Shown here one piece after another: positions 1 through 6,167 of a DNA stretch of 7,624 nt. The position numbers and the translations under genes were made by a program. The stretch lies in NCBI GenBank assembly GCA_002170915.1, contig NHHQ01000045.1, positions 8,568-16,191 of the forward strand. Reading direction: 5' to 3'. Below the pieces are notes generated by a model that searched no databases, was not told where the DNA came from, and worked only from the letters and a program-made list of their open reading frames with translations. Source of the DNA: Rhodospirillaceae bacterium TMED167. Its GTDB lineage: Bacteria > Pseudomonadota > Alphaproteobacteria > Rhodospirillales_A > UBA2165. Each line of letters starts with the position of its first letter. Positions within the stretch are counted from its first letter, which is position 1.

Positions 1-728
1 CCATCAATGCCAAGGTCAATGCCCTTGATCCAACTGCTTTCCGGTGATGCCAGGAAAACCGCCGCCTTGGCGGCTTCATCTGGATTGACCAAGCGGCCCA
101 CTCTCTTTGTGTTTTGTTCCACCCGGTCACGGCCGAAAGCGTCCTTGAAATCGTCGAGAATTTTGGTTTCCACCCCAGATGGACTCACCGTATTCAGCCG
201 AATATTACGCGGAACAAGGGACTCTGTCTGCGCCATCGACCAGACGATGACCGCCTCCTTGGAGAGATTGTAGGCCCGCACATGGTTGATCTCGTGGTGA
301 CGGCAAAATTCCTCAAGTGAGACATCCGGAGAGAGCCCCATCAACGCCTTTACCTGATCGATATTGTCCCTCCATGCCATGCCCGCGCGAGATGCCATGT
401 TTACGATTGATGACGAGTTATTGAGCTTCGACATCAGGCCCATCGTGAATGCTCGGAGGCCGATGAAATTAACCGCGAGGACAAGCGCCTCGTTACCCGG
501 GCGGGGCGGCACACCGGCGATATTCAGGAGGGCGTCGAAGCGGCCCTCGACGCTGGCCAGGACCGCGGCGATCGCGGCTGGATCGGACAAGTCTACTTTA
601 TGGAAGCTATCCACGTTGACCGAGGTTTCTGCTACATCAAAGCCGATGACTATGTCGCCTCGTTCCTTTAGCAAACGGCACGCTTCGGCGCCGATCCCTG
701 TTGCTGATCCCGTAACTGCAATCCGCAT
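1..728 (-). CDS. SDR family NAD(P)-dependent oxidoreductase (hydroxysteroid/coniferyl-alcohol dehydrogenase-like), 3' end cut off
   Basis: Reading leftward from the ATG at 728-726, 242 codons run open to the window edge; homologues are about 255-270 residues, so only the last few are missing. The Rossmann glycine motif TGSATGIG is at residues 6-13 and Asp31 ends the second strand, which favours NAD(H). NIAG is at 69-72, catalytic Ser113 sits in NMAS, and Tyr153/Lys157 form YNLSK. The Ser-Tyr gap of 40 residues is longer than the usual 12-14 or so; such an insert, together with a short N-terminus starting directly at the first strand, recalls Comamonas 3-alpha-hydroxysteroid dehydrogenase and bacterial coniferyl-alcohol dehydrogenase. 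The product should be a cytosolic alcohol/ketone oxidoreductase; its substrate is not determinable. A GGAG Shine-Dalgarno lies 9 nt before the ATG. It follows apbC on the same strand after a 91-bp gap. Family assignment is firm; the subfamily is inferred from memory of related sequences. Confidence 0.9.
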   Translation of the reverse strand, partial: MRIAVTGSATGIGAEACRLLKERGDIVIGFDVAETSVNVDSFHKVDLSDPAAIAAVLASVEGRFDALLNIAGVPPRPGNEALVLAVNFIGLRAFTMGLMSKLNNSSSIVNMASRAGMAWRDNIDQVKALMGLSPDVSLEEFCRHHEINHVRAYNLSKEAVIVWSMAQTESLVPRNIRLNTVSPSGVETKILDDFKDAFGRDRVEQNTKRVGRLVNPDEAAKAAVFLASPESSWIKGIDLGID

Positions 729-772
729 GAGGTTAGTCTCCTGTTTTTTTGTCTATCGTTTATTGGTTCGAT

Positions 773-820
773 GGTATGATCATGGCCAAATCCGTGGTGA
801 CCCTCTCGTGATCGTATACC
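773..820 (-). repeat. Imperfect inverted repeat just after the apbC stop codon
   Basis: GGTATGATCA at 773-782 pairs with TGATCgtATACC at 809-820, ten pairs interrupted by a 2-nt bulge, around a 26-nt loop. It begins at the apbC TAG stop (822-820). There is no T-run after it on the minus strand, so a classical intrinsic terminator is unlikely. It could be a mRNA 3'-end or processing structure between apbC and the SDR gene, or chance. Confidence 0.3.
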
Positions 821-1929
821 TATTCAATGCTAATAGTGGGAGCCTGTTGAGCTTGTGTTGCCTGGGCCCGTCCGATGTTGGCCGCCACTTTCTCTGCGAT
901 TGCGGCATAGGCCTGGGCGTGCGGGCTGGCAGGGTCGGTCGCGGAAATCGGCTGTCCGGCATCGGAGGTCTCCCGGATCTGGATGTCGAGCGGGATAGCG
1001 CCCAGAAATTCAACCTCATACTTGTCTGCCGTTAGCCGGGCACCGTCATGGTTGAAGATATGACTGGTCTCGCCGCAGTGCGGGCAAACGAAGTAGCTCA
1101 TGTTTTCGATGATGCCGAGAATGGGAACCGAGACTTTACGGAACATGTTGAGGCCCTTTCTCGCATCCAGGAGGGCGATGTCCTGAGGGGTCGAGACAAT
1201 GACCGCGCCCGTTAGCTGGGTCTGCTGGGAGAGGGTAAGTTGGGCATCTCCGGTGCCCGGTGGCATGTCGATAACCAGGATATCAAGGGGAGCCCACTCT
1301 ACTTCCGTGAGCATCTGTTGCAGCGCGCCCATTACCATGGGGCCCCGCCAGATCATCGGTTCTTCTTCATCAACGAGCATGCCCATGGACATGCATTTCA
1401 CCCCAAAATTTTCCGGCGGCAGGAGACGGTTGTCCTGGGTTTGTTGCGGCTTGTCCGTGATGCCCATCATGCGCGGCAGGGATGGGCCATAGATGTCGGC
1501 ATCAAGAAGTCCGACCTTCTTGCCCTGAGCCGCGAGGGAGAGCGCAAGATTGACGGCCGTCGTTGACTTGCCAACCCCGCCCTTGCCGGAGGCCACGGCG
1601 ATGAGCGCTGCCACGCCTGGAACGCTCTGGCCCTGCTGTGGTTGGGCAGGAGCGGTCTGAGGTGCCGGTTGAGTTGCCGGCTTTTCCGCCGTCAGGACAG
1701 CAGTCGCGTTTTGGACGCCAGCGACGCCACCAATAACCTGTTCACAGGTTTGGCGGACCTTTTCCATCTCCTGTGCTGTCTCTGGCGTGGTCTCGATGGA
1801 GACATGAACAAGACCGTCTTTGACAGCGAGGCCAGAGATCAAGCCGAGCGCAACAACGCTTTGGCCCTTTCCCGGCACGTCAACGGATTGGAGGGCCTCG
1901 AGGATCTGCTCTTCAGTGACCTGGGACAT
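820..1929 (-). CDS. apbC: Mrp/ApbC family iron-sulfur cluster carrier ATPase
   Basis: This 369-residue protein belongs to the Mrp/NBP35 (ApbC) branch of the deviant-Walker P-loop ATPases, which bind a [4Fe-4S] cluster at a dimer interface and pass it to apo-proteins in the cytosol. Residues 1-80 form a MIP18/DUF59-like domain. Residues 83-104 are a Pro/Gln/Ala-rich linker. The ATPase follows, with deviant Walker A GKGGVGKS (115-122, signature Lys116), DADIYGPS (143-150), DMPPGTGD (221-228) and the cluster-binding CPHC (Cys282, Cys285). All key residues are present and the length is normal for proteobacterial Mrp. The start at 1929 gives the complete N-terminal domain; only a weak purine stretch (AGAGAG) precedes it. 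The gene lies between the amidohydrolase and SDR genes on the same strand. It is a housekeeping factor, so linkage to the neighbouring catabolic-looking genes may be incidental, unless a local Fe-S enzyme lies outside the window. Confidence 0.95.
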   Translation of the reverse strand: MSQVTEEQILEALQSVDVPGKGQSVVALGLISGLAVKDGLVHVSIETTPETAQEMEKVRQTCEQVIGGVAGVQNATAVLTAEKPATQPAPQTAPAQPQQGQSVPGVAALIAVASGKGGVGKSTTAVNLALSLAAQGKKVGLLDADIYGPSLPRMMGITDKPQQTQDNRLLPPENFGVKCMSMGMLVDEEEPMIWRGPMVMGALQQMLTEVEWAPLDILVIDMPPGTGDAQLTLSQQTQLTGAVIVSTPQDIALLDARKGLNMFRKVSVPILGIIENMSYFVCPHCGETSHIFNHDGARLTADKYEVEFLGAIPLDIQIRETSDAGQPISATDPASPHAQAYAAIAEKVAANIGRAQATQAQQAPTISIE

Positions 1930-2141
1930 GGATGCACTCTCTAATTATGTGATCTGTGAGCCAAACTTAAAGCGGAGCTGGGCGGGAAGATCAAACGGTT
2001 CATCGTGCGATCTCTCCACGGGGTCTGTGTCCCGGCTCCTGTGCTGGTTCGCCGGGCCGTAAATCGGGCCCGCGCAGCGGCAGAATGTGTTCGACCGAAT
2101 GCTTGGCAATCCAGTGATAGCGGACGCTGCACCGCCGCGTT

Positions 2142-3143
2142 TTACAATAACGGCTCGAGCAGGCGGACCGCGTTGCCCTCCCGGATGGCATGCTTATCTG
2201 CCTCACTGAGGCGGGTGTTGGCCACCGCATCCAGAGACCAGTCGGTCATGAAAATGGGACAGTCGGTGCCAAACAAAATTTTATCCGTGCCATAGAAAGC
2301 GGCCGCGATCTCAATGGCACGGGGACCAAGGGACGAACAGTCAACATGGACCCGCTTCAGAAACGACGAGGGCGCTGGATCCTCCGGCGTGCGGGTAAGG
2401 GTGACCTGATCCATTCGTTCCACCACCATGGGCAGTGTCCCGCCCAGATTGGCCACGTGAAGGGTCACGTCCGGGTAGGCGTCGAGGAAGTCAGAGAACA
2501 CCAGCGTAACCATGGCCGCTGCGCACCGGTCCTGAACTGCAAGCGCGAGCCGCGCCGCGATGTTGTCTGCGAAAGGGGGGGCTTTCGGCGCGGTGCCGGT
2601 GGACGGGACCTCGTCTGGGCGGCGGCCGGGATGAACGAACAGATGGCCGCCCAACTCCTGCGCTGCGGCAAACACTGGTGCCAGGCTGGCCGCATGATCC
2701 TCCGTCACCAGAAGATTAACCGGCAAAATGGCGCCAACCAGGCCGAGGTCGAGCCGTGCCCGGCGGTATTCCCGGACAGCCTCATCCATATCGGCAAGGG
2801 GCAAGGCGGCCAGACCGGAGAACCGGGTGGGATGCGCCTGCGCAAGCCCGGCGACATTTTCGTTGAAACCGGCCAGCAGATCCGCGCACTCTCCGACGGG
2901 CAAACTGTCCACACCAAACAGACCCGGAAAAGAGAGAATTTGCCGTGTCACACCGAGCCCGTCCATATGCGTAAGTCGTGCGTCCATGTCGTAGTATGCG
3001 TCCGACAGCATGAGTGTGCCGTGAGGCATATGATAGCGCTCCCGCCCATCGTCTAGTTGCTCAATCCGAGGGGCTTCCGTGCGTTTCCGCAATCCGTCTG
3101 CCAGACCCGGGGACAGGTAGTGAGTGTGAATGTCGATGGTCAT
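2142..3143 (-). CDS. Amidohydrolase_2 family protein (ACMSD/resorcylate decarboxylase-like)
   Basis: The 333-residue protein has the metal-dependent TIM-barrel pattern of amidohydrolase family 2, which includes ACMSD, gamma-resorcylate decarboxylase and related C-C lyases and hydrolases. Seen directly: N-terminal HxH (His6, His8 in DIHTHYL), Arg56 in a DMDARLTHMD segment, His171 in FVHPG, His229 in LHVANLGGTLP and Asp294 in FGTDCP. Their order and spacing track the Zn ligands and catalytic His of bacterial ACMSD (9, 11, 177, 228, 294 as I recall), so the active site appears complete. The first HxGG Gly is replaced (HVAN). The start at 3143 is preferred over a farther upstream in-frame ATG because GGGAGG lies 7 nt before it and the protein then begins just before the first barrel strand. 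Likely reaction: non-oxidative decarboxylation or hydrolysis of a small carboxylated, possibly aromatic, compound. It is transcribed divergently from the ABC importer, suggesting it handles the imported substrate; that link is inference. Confidence 0.9.
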   Translation of the reverse strand: MTIDIHTHYLSPGLADGLRKRTEAPRIEQLDDGRERYHMPHGTLMLSDAYYDMDARLTHMDGLGVTRQILSFPGLFGVDSLPVGECADLLAGFNENVAGLAQAHPTRFSGLAALPLADMDEAVREYRRARLDLGLVGAILPVNLLVTEDHAASLAPVFAAAQELGGHLFVHPGRRPDEVPSTGTAPKAPPFADNIAARLALAVQDRCAAAMVTLVFSDFLDAYPDVTLHVANLGGTLPMVVERMDQVTLTRTPEDPAPSSFLKRVHVDCSSLGPRAIEIAAAFYGTDKILFGTDCPIFMTDWSLDAVANTRLSEADKHAIREGNAVRLLEPLL

Positions 3144-3169
3144 GTAATGGCCTCCCTTAATCCGGCCAT
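3140..3169 (-). other. Possible 9-codon leader ORF overlapping the amidohydrolase start
   Basis: On the minus strand ATG at 3169-3167 opens a frame reading MAGLREAIT and ends in TGA at 3142-3140, overlapping the amidohydrolase ATG as ATGA. A Shine-Dalgarno-like GGTGAGG (3180-3174) sits 4 nt upstream, a little close. An in-frame TGA three codons before the ATG closes the frame. The arrangement would permit translational coupling, but an ORF this short can easily arise by chance. Confidence 0.3.
3147..3169 (-). promoter_or_regulatory. RBS-embedding hairpin of the amidohydrolase mRNA
   Basis: In the minus-strand transcript AUGGCC (3169-3164) can pair perfectly with GGCCAU (3152-3147) across an 11-nt loop. 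The Shine-Dalgarno GGGAGG (3156-3151) lies partly in the loop, with its last two bases in the stem. The stem ends 3 nt before the start codon, so its opening could affect initiation. Six base pairs is modest, and a regulatory role is inferred. Confidence 0.4.
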
Positions 3170-3216
3170 AATGCCTCACCAACGAGAATGTGAACAAGCC
3201 CCTCAGGAATATCATC

Positions 3217-3222
3217 ATTATA
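3217..3222 (-). promoter_or_regulatory. Candidate -10 box (TATAAT) for the amidohydrolase gene
   Basis: The minus strand reads a perfect TATAAT at 3222-3217, giving an expected transcription start near 3210 and a 5' leader of about 67 nt. The -35 position 17 bp upstream (3245-3240) reads AGGTCA, a poor match to TTGACA, so the promoter may need an activator. The AGGT-N3-ACCT repeat overlaps that -35 position. Confidence 0.45.
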
Positions 3223-3234
3223 AGTCGGCATTTT

Positions 3235-3245
3235 AGGTTTGACCT
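3235..3245. promoter_or_regulatory. Small inverted repeat AGGT-N3-ACCT over the amidohydrolase -35 position
   Basis: AGGT (3235-3238) and ACCT (3242-3245) form an inverted repeat around TTG. It covers the predicted -35 hexamer of the leftward promoter, a typical place for a repressor or activator half-site pair. The arms are only 4 bp, so chance is quite possible. Confidence 0.25.
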
Positions 3246-3250
3246 GCTAA

Positions 3251-3262
3251 GCAATCTTTTGC
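3251..3262. promoter_or_regulatory. Operator-like palindrome 1 (GCAA-N4-TTGC)
   Basis: GCAA (3251-3254) and TTGC (3259-3262) are inverted around TCTT, centre 3256.5. The same arms and spacer length recur in the second palindrome exactly 21 bp downstream, putting both on the same face of the helix. The repetition and phasing, more than the short arms, support a protein-binding role. Confidence 0.45.
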
Positions 3263-3270
3263 GTGGACCA

Positions 3271-3284
3271 TGCAAACCTTTGCA
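3271..3284. promoter_or_regulatory. Operator-like palindrome 2 (TGCAAA-CC-TTTGCA)
   Basis: Perfect 6-bp arms flank a CC centre (3277-3278). The shape is close to LacI/PurR-family operators of the TGCAAACGTTTGCA type, but the central CG is CC here. Outer GCGTG (3261-3265) and CACGC (3292-3296) form a further inverted pair centred 1 bp away. Relative to the candidate importer promoter the centre lies near -43, a class II activator position; relative to the leftward promoter it is near -67. A transcription-factor site is likely; its protein is unknown. Confidence 0.5.
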
Positions 3285-3308
3285 GAACATGCACGCTTGT
3301 TTTAAGTA

Positions 3309-3314
3309 TATAGT
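3309..3314 (+). promoter_or_regulatory. Tentative -10 box (TATAGT) for the importer operon
   Basis: TATAGT lies in an AT-rich stretch about 50 bp before the ATPase start codon. No recognisable -35 hexamer occurs 16-18 bp upstream; that space is taken by palindrome 2 and its right flank. This would fit an activator-dependent promoter, but the box itself could be chance. Confidence 0.25.
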
Positions 3315-3364
3315 GGAATTCGTCGTTAAATTTAGCCTCGGCAAGACGTTTATAGAAGAGCAAT

Positions 3365-4162
3365 ATGACAGAGCAGGGTCACGGCGCGAGCGATACGCGT
3401 ATCAGCATTGAGGGCGTCGGCAAGAAATACGGCGACCTTCAGGTGTTCCAGGACATCAACCTGTCGTTCAAGGAGCGGGAAATCGTCACAATTGTTGGCC
3501 CATCCGGCTGCGGCAAGACAACCCTGCTTCGCTGCATTGACGGCCTTATGCCAGTCTCGGAGGGAGAGATCCGCATTGATGGCGATTTGGTCACCGAGCC
3601 TCGGGAAGGGGTCTCTGTGGTGTTCCAGCATTTCGGCTTGTTTCCCTGGAAAACCGTGCGGCAAAATGTGGGGTATGGCCTGAAGCTTGCGGGAGCCTCC
3701 AAATCCGTGATCGACCAAAAAGTACCTCACTTTACCAAATTGGTGGGCCTCGAAGGGTTTGAGGATGCGTATCCTTATCAGCTCTCCGGCGGCATGCAGC
3801 AGCGCTGTGGTCTTGCGCGCGCGCTGACCATGGAACCCAAGGTTCTTTTGATGGATGAACCGTTCGCGGCGGTGGATGCCCAGACGCGGGAAATTCTACA
3901 GTTCGAATTGCTCCGCATCTGGGGCATGCGGCCCATGACCATGATTTTTGTGACACATTCTATCGAGGAAGCTGTACTCATGGGGGATCGCGTCGTTGTG
4001 TTGAAAGGCCGCCCCAGCAGCGTCTTTGAGATCATTGATGTGGACCTGCCAGCCCCCCGCGACCGGTCCACTTTGGGCCACCCACGCTTCGCCGAAATCA
4101 GGGAGCATGTTTGGGGCACGTTGATGGATGAGGCCCGCGCGGCGGAATTTGAACTCACTTAA
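3365..4162 (+). CDS. ABC importer ATP-binding protein, NitT/TauT/SsuB family
   Basis: This 265-residue protein is the nucleotide-binding subunit that drives the importer from the cytoplasmic face. It has Walker A GPSGCGKT (45-52), the Q-loop Gln88 in VVFQHFGLFPW, signature LSGGMQQR (140-147), Walker B VLLMDEP with catalytic Glu165, the D-loop around Asp171, and the switch His198 in FVTHSIEEA. The Q-loop context and length match SsuB, TauB and NrtD-type ATPases of the nitrate/sulfonate/taurine class; there is no C-terminal regulatory domain. All catalytic residues are present. The start at 3365 has a weak RBS (AGAAGAG, 4 nt spacing). It is the first gene of an operon with a binding protein and two permeases, and is divergent from the amidohydrolase. 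The family includes importers for sulfonates, nitrate, pyrimidine precursors, riboflavin and phthalate, so the substrate cannot be inferred from this subunit. Confidence 0.95.
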   Translation: MTEQGHGASDTRISIEGVGKKYGDLQVFQDINLSFKEREIVTIVGPSGCGKTTLLRCIDGLMPVSEGEIRIDGDLVTEPREGVSVVFQHFGLFPWKTVRQNVGYGLKLAGASKSVIDQKVPHFTKLVGLEGFEDAYPYQLSGGMQQRCGLARALTMEPKVLLMDEPFAAVDAQTREILQFELLRIWGMRPMTMIFVTHSIEEAVLMGDRVVVLKGRPSSVFEIIDVDLPAPRDRSTLGHPRFAEIREHVWGTLMDEARAAEFELT

Positions 4163-4163
4163 A

Positions 4164-4180
4164 GGAGACCATAAATCTCC
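4164..4180 (+). repeat. Small stem-loop between the ATPase and binding-protein genes
   Basis: GGAGA (4164-4168) pairs with TCTCC (4176-4180) across a 7-nt loop, starting 2 nt after the ATPase stop. No T-run follows, so it is not a terminator. It could modestly affect mRNA stability; five base pairs is close to what chance allows. Confidence 0.25.
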
Positions 4181-4244
4181 AATTCAGAGGGCGTTAGAAA
4201 CCTCATAAAAGTACAGGAGTTAGGCTTAACCACTGGAGACGACA

Positions 4245-5309
4245 ATGACTTACAATATTCCTTACAGACTGCGTAAACCTGTGGCCCGGATGGCCGTGGG
4301 TGCTGCCTTTTTGGCCGCTACTTCCTTCCTAGCCGGTGACGCTGTGGCACAAGCGAAGAAGCTCACGCTTGCGTTGCCTGGTGTGCCGCCAATTTTTGGC
4401 GCCATTTATGCGTATGTGGCGCAGGACACCGGACTTTACAAAAAATACGGTTTGGACGTCACCCTGAAGCCCTTTAACTCTGGCGTTGGCGCAGCTCGCG
4501 CCGTCGTTTCGGGCGCTGTGGACGTGTCCATGTCACCGACCCCACCAGTAGCGGTGATGGTCTCTAACGCCGGTGTGCCGCTCGTCATGGTGCAGGGCAT
4601 GGAGATCAATGACTGGATGTTGGGCTCCATGGATCCCGCCATCAATTCATGTGAAAAAGTCAAAGGCGTACCGGTCGGTGTCGACAGCCCCAGGGGCGCC
4701 CGGTGGATTCAACTCGCCAACATGGTGCGGCCTTGCAAATTGCGCCCAGACAAGAATGTCCCTACCGTAAACCTCAGCACCAATGTCGGTGCCGCCATGG
4801 TGGCCGGTAAGTTGAAGCTAGGTGTTTTGCACAGTGATGACATTCCGGTCATCGAACGCCAAAGCGGCAAGAAAGTCTATGTCGTCGCGCGGGTCGAGGA
4901 AACGTCCCCCGGCAGCCATTACGCCGTGCTCGTAACTAGCAAGAAAGTGATCGCTGAGCGGCGCGGCTCTCTTGTTCGCATGGCCGCTGCCCATATCGAA
5001 GCTATGAATATGCTCTATGACAAAAGCCAGTGGCCTTCTATCGCTAAGATAGCCGCGCCTACAGGCCGGAACGTGGAAGATTCTTTGAAGGCTCTTCAAA
5101 TTTTCACGGATATGGGTTACTGGCCGCGAAATGATGCGGGTCTTTCCAAGAAACGGATTACCCGTGCGGTTGCTATTCAAACCGGCGTCGGCAAGCGCAC
5201 CAAGGGAAAAGCGGGGATCAATCCCAAAAAGACGCCTGCCTCCCATGATCGGTTGACCGATCTCTCGATCGTCAACGATGCGCTCGCGATGATTAAAAAG
5301 ATGAAATGA
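4245..5309 (+). CDS. Periplasmic substrate-binding protein of a NitT/TauT/SsuA-type ABC importer
   Basis: The 354-residue product has an N-terminal Sec signal: basic RLRKPVAR (8-15), a hydrophobic core at 16-31, and a likely signal-peptidase cut after AVA35 or AQA37. The mature part opens with a beta strand (KLTLALPG) and then AQDTGLYKKYGLDVTL (59-74), the phrase typical of NMT1/THI5-like and SsuA/TauA binding proteins. VSGAVDVSM (88-96) also fits the family. It should capture the substrate in the periplasm and deliver it to the permeases. Two cysteines, 136 and 164, could form a disulfide there. The C-terminal quarter is Lys-rich (about 303-330), so the mature protein is probably basic, compatible with an anionic ligand (inference). 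GGAG lies 6 nt before the ATG. It is the second gene of the operon, and a strong hairpin just downstream may raise its expression over the permeases. Confidence 0.9.
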   Translation: MTYNIPYRLRKPVARMAVGAAFLAATSFLAGDAVAQAKKLTLALPGVPPIFGAIYAYVAQDTGLYKKYGLDVTLKPFNSGVGAARAVVSGAVDVSMSPTPPVAVMVSNAGVPLVMVQGMEINDWMLGSMDPAINSCEKVKGVPVGVDSPRGARWIQLANMVRPCKLRPDKNVPTVNLSTNVGAAMVAGKLKLGVLHSDDIPVIERQSGKKVYVVARVEETSPGSHYAVLVTSKKVIAERRGSLVRMAAAHIEAMNMLYDKSQWPSIAKIAAPTGRNVEDSLKALQIFTDMGYWPRNDAGLSKKRITRAVAIQTGVGKRTKGKAGINPKKTPASHDRLTDLSIVNDALAMIKKMK

Positions 5310-5316
5310 CGCTATT

Positions 5317-5343
5317 GGGGGAGGGGCGGTTCGTGCCTCCCCC
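5317..5343 (+). repeat. Strong intercistronic hairpin after the binding-protein gene
   Basis: GGGGGAGG (5317-5324) pairs perfectly with CCTCCCCC (5336-5343) across an 11-nt loop, beginning 7 nt after the binding-protein stop. Only three T follow (5347-5349), too few for an efficient intrinsic terminator. In binding-protein operons such a hairpin often protects the upstream mRNA from 3' exonucleases or partially attenuates, giving binding protein in excess over the membrane subunits. It lies 17 nt before the permease 1 start. Confidence 0.65.
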
Positions 5344-5360
5344 GCGTTTAGATCATTCTC

Positions 5361-6167
5361 ATGCGTAAGGTTCTCACCCTCGTTAATTCGGATAAAAAAC
5401 CGGTCATTTGGGTGACCGTGATGGCGAGTCTTGTGCTTGGCGCCCTTATTTGGGAACTGGTCGGGCTCTCTTTTAACCAGGCGATCATGGCCCCCCTTCT
5501 CGGCGCCGATCAGCATCCGGGAACACTGCCCCGACTCTACGAATATTTATTTCATGATGAGGAGTATTTCGGCTCCCTGATCCAATCCATTCAACTTTTT
5601 TCGACTGGATTTATGCTAGCGGTTCTGGGGGCTGTGCCATTTGGCATTGTTATGGCACGTCTGGTGACCCTTCGTGTGGCACTCGAGTCATATATCCTGA
5701 TGCTCTATGTCACGCCGATGATCGCCTTAATTCCCTTTATCCTCTCGGTCCTGGGCTTTGACTTTTGGCCAAAGGTTCTCGTCGTGTATCTGTTTGCGTT
5801 TTTTCCGATTCTCTACAACACGCTGGAAGGGGCGCGCAGCGTAAAGCCTGAGCTTATTGAAGTGGCCCGATCTTTCCGGTCGAGCGAAGTGGCGATTTGG
5901 AGAGACATTCTTATTCCCTACACCTTGCCCTATGCGCTGACGGGCATTCGCCAAGCGGCGGGCCGGGCCTTGGTCGGCATGGTGGCGGCTGAATTCTTCC
6001 TCTCTACCAGCGGGCTCGGTGAAGAGCTGATTACGGCGTCGCGTAATTTCGACATGGCCGGCGTATTGGCAAGTATCTTGGTCATCACCGGGTTGGGCAT
6101 TACATTTATGCGCTTTGCCCAGGCGGTGGAGCGCCGGTACGGCGCCTGGCGGGGGCTTGATCGATGA
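5361..6167 (+). CDS. ABC importer permease 1 (NitT/TauT family, BPD_transp_1)
   Basis: This 268-residue inner-membrane protein has about six predicted hydrophobic segments: near 16-36, 76-98, 111-132, 138-153, 198-214 and 236-252. The cytoplasmic EAA loop is at 167-190 (EVARSFRSS to LIPYTLP), which docks on the ATPase; its usual Gly is Arg173. The following AAGRALVGMVAAEFF (199-213) is the conserved family block. An in-frame TAG shortly upstream limits the start to 5361 or later; no clear RBS precedes 5361, and ATG 5421 (residue 21) would shorten the first membrane segment, so 5361 is preferred with some doubt. It pairs with the overlapping permease 2 gene. Most SsuC/TauC importers use one permease as a homodimer, so two adjacent genes suggest a heterodimeric channel. 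The long segment between the first and second membrane spans (37-75) is probably periplasmic. Confidence 0.93.
   Translation: MRKVLTLVNSDKKPVIWVTVMASLVLGALIWELVGLSFNQAIMAPLLGADQHPGTLPRLYEYLFHDEEYFGSLIQSIQLFSTGFMLAVLGAVPFGIVMARLVTLRVALESYILMLYVTPMIALIPFILSVLGFDFWPKVLVVYLFAFFPILYNTLEGARSVKPELIEVARSFRSSEVAIWRDILIPYTLPYALTGIRQAAGRALVGMVAAEFFLSTSGLGEELITASRNFDMAGVLASILVITGLGITFMRFAQAVERRYGAWRGLDR

Larger units (their letters stand above)
3144..3364. promoter_or_regulatory. Divergent promoter region between the amidohydrolase gene and the ABC importer operon
   Basis: This 221-bp stretch separates two divergent start codons and is clearly more AT-rich than the flanking genes. It contains a consensus -10 box toward the amidohydrolase (3222-3217), a weaker -10 toward the importer (about 3309-3314), two GCAA-N4-TTGC palindromes 21 bp apart, and an AGGT-N3-ACCT inverted repeat. 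No convincing protein-coding frame was found. It is most simply a shared, co-regulated control region; the regulator is not encoded in the window. Confidence 0.75.

Noticed and set aside
743..749. Run of seven T considered as a terminator tail
   Set aside because: Only a 3-bp stem can be drawn before it on the plus strand, and no plus-strand gene ends there.
364..1035. 223-residue plus-strand open frame crossing the SDR/apbC junction
   Set aside because: It is antisense to two genes with full catalytic motifs and crosses their intergenic gap; a shadow frame.
2053..2072. CGGGCC/GGCCCG inverted repeat upstream of apbC
   Set aside because: Six base pairs of pure GC with no T-run on either strand is not enough to call a terminator in this GC-rich stretch.
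1941..2230. Short minus-strand frames between apbC and the amidohydrolase, one reading WIAKHSVEHILPLRG
   Set aside because: The phrase looks faintly protein-like, but the frames are short, partly overlap the amidohydrolase 3' end, lack an RBS and match no family I know. A degraded gene fragment remains possible but cannot be supported.
2190..3056. 288-residue plus-strand open frame antisense to the amidohydrolase
   Set aside because: It lies entirely opposite a well-supported gene, and its Arg/Gly/His-rich composition is that of an antisense shadow frame.
3144..3344. In-frame N-terminal extension of the amidohydrolase by 67 residues
   Set aside because: The extension runs through the AT-rich promoter region, has no domain match I can see, and the ATG at 3143 has a strong Shine-Dalgarno directly before the first barrel strand.
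4818..5516. 232-residue minus-strand open frame opposite the binding-protein and permease 1 genes
   Set aside because: It spans two real genes and their intercistronic hairpin, with no recognisable domain and no RBS.
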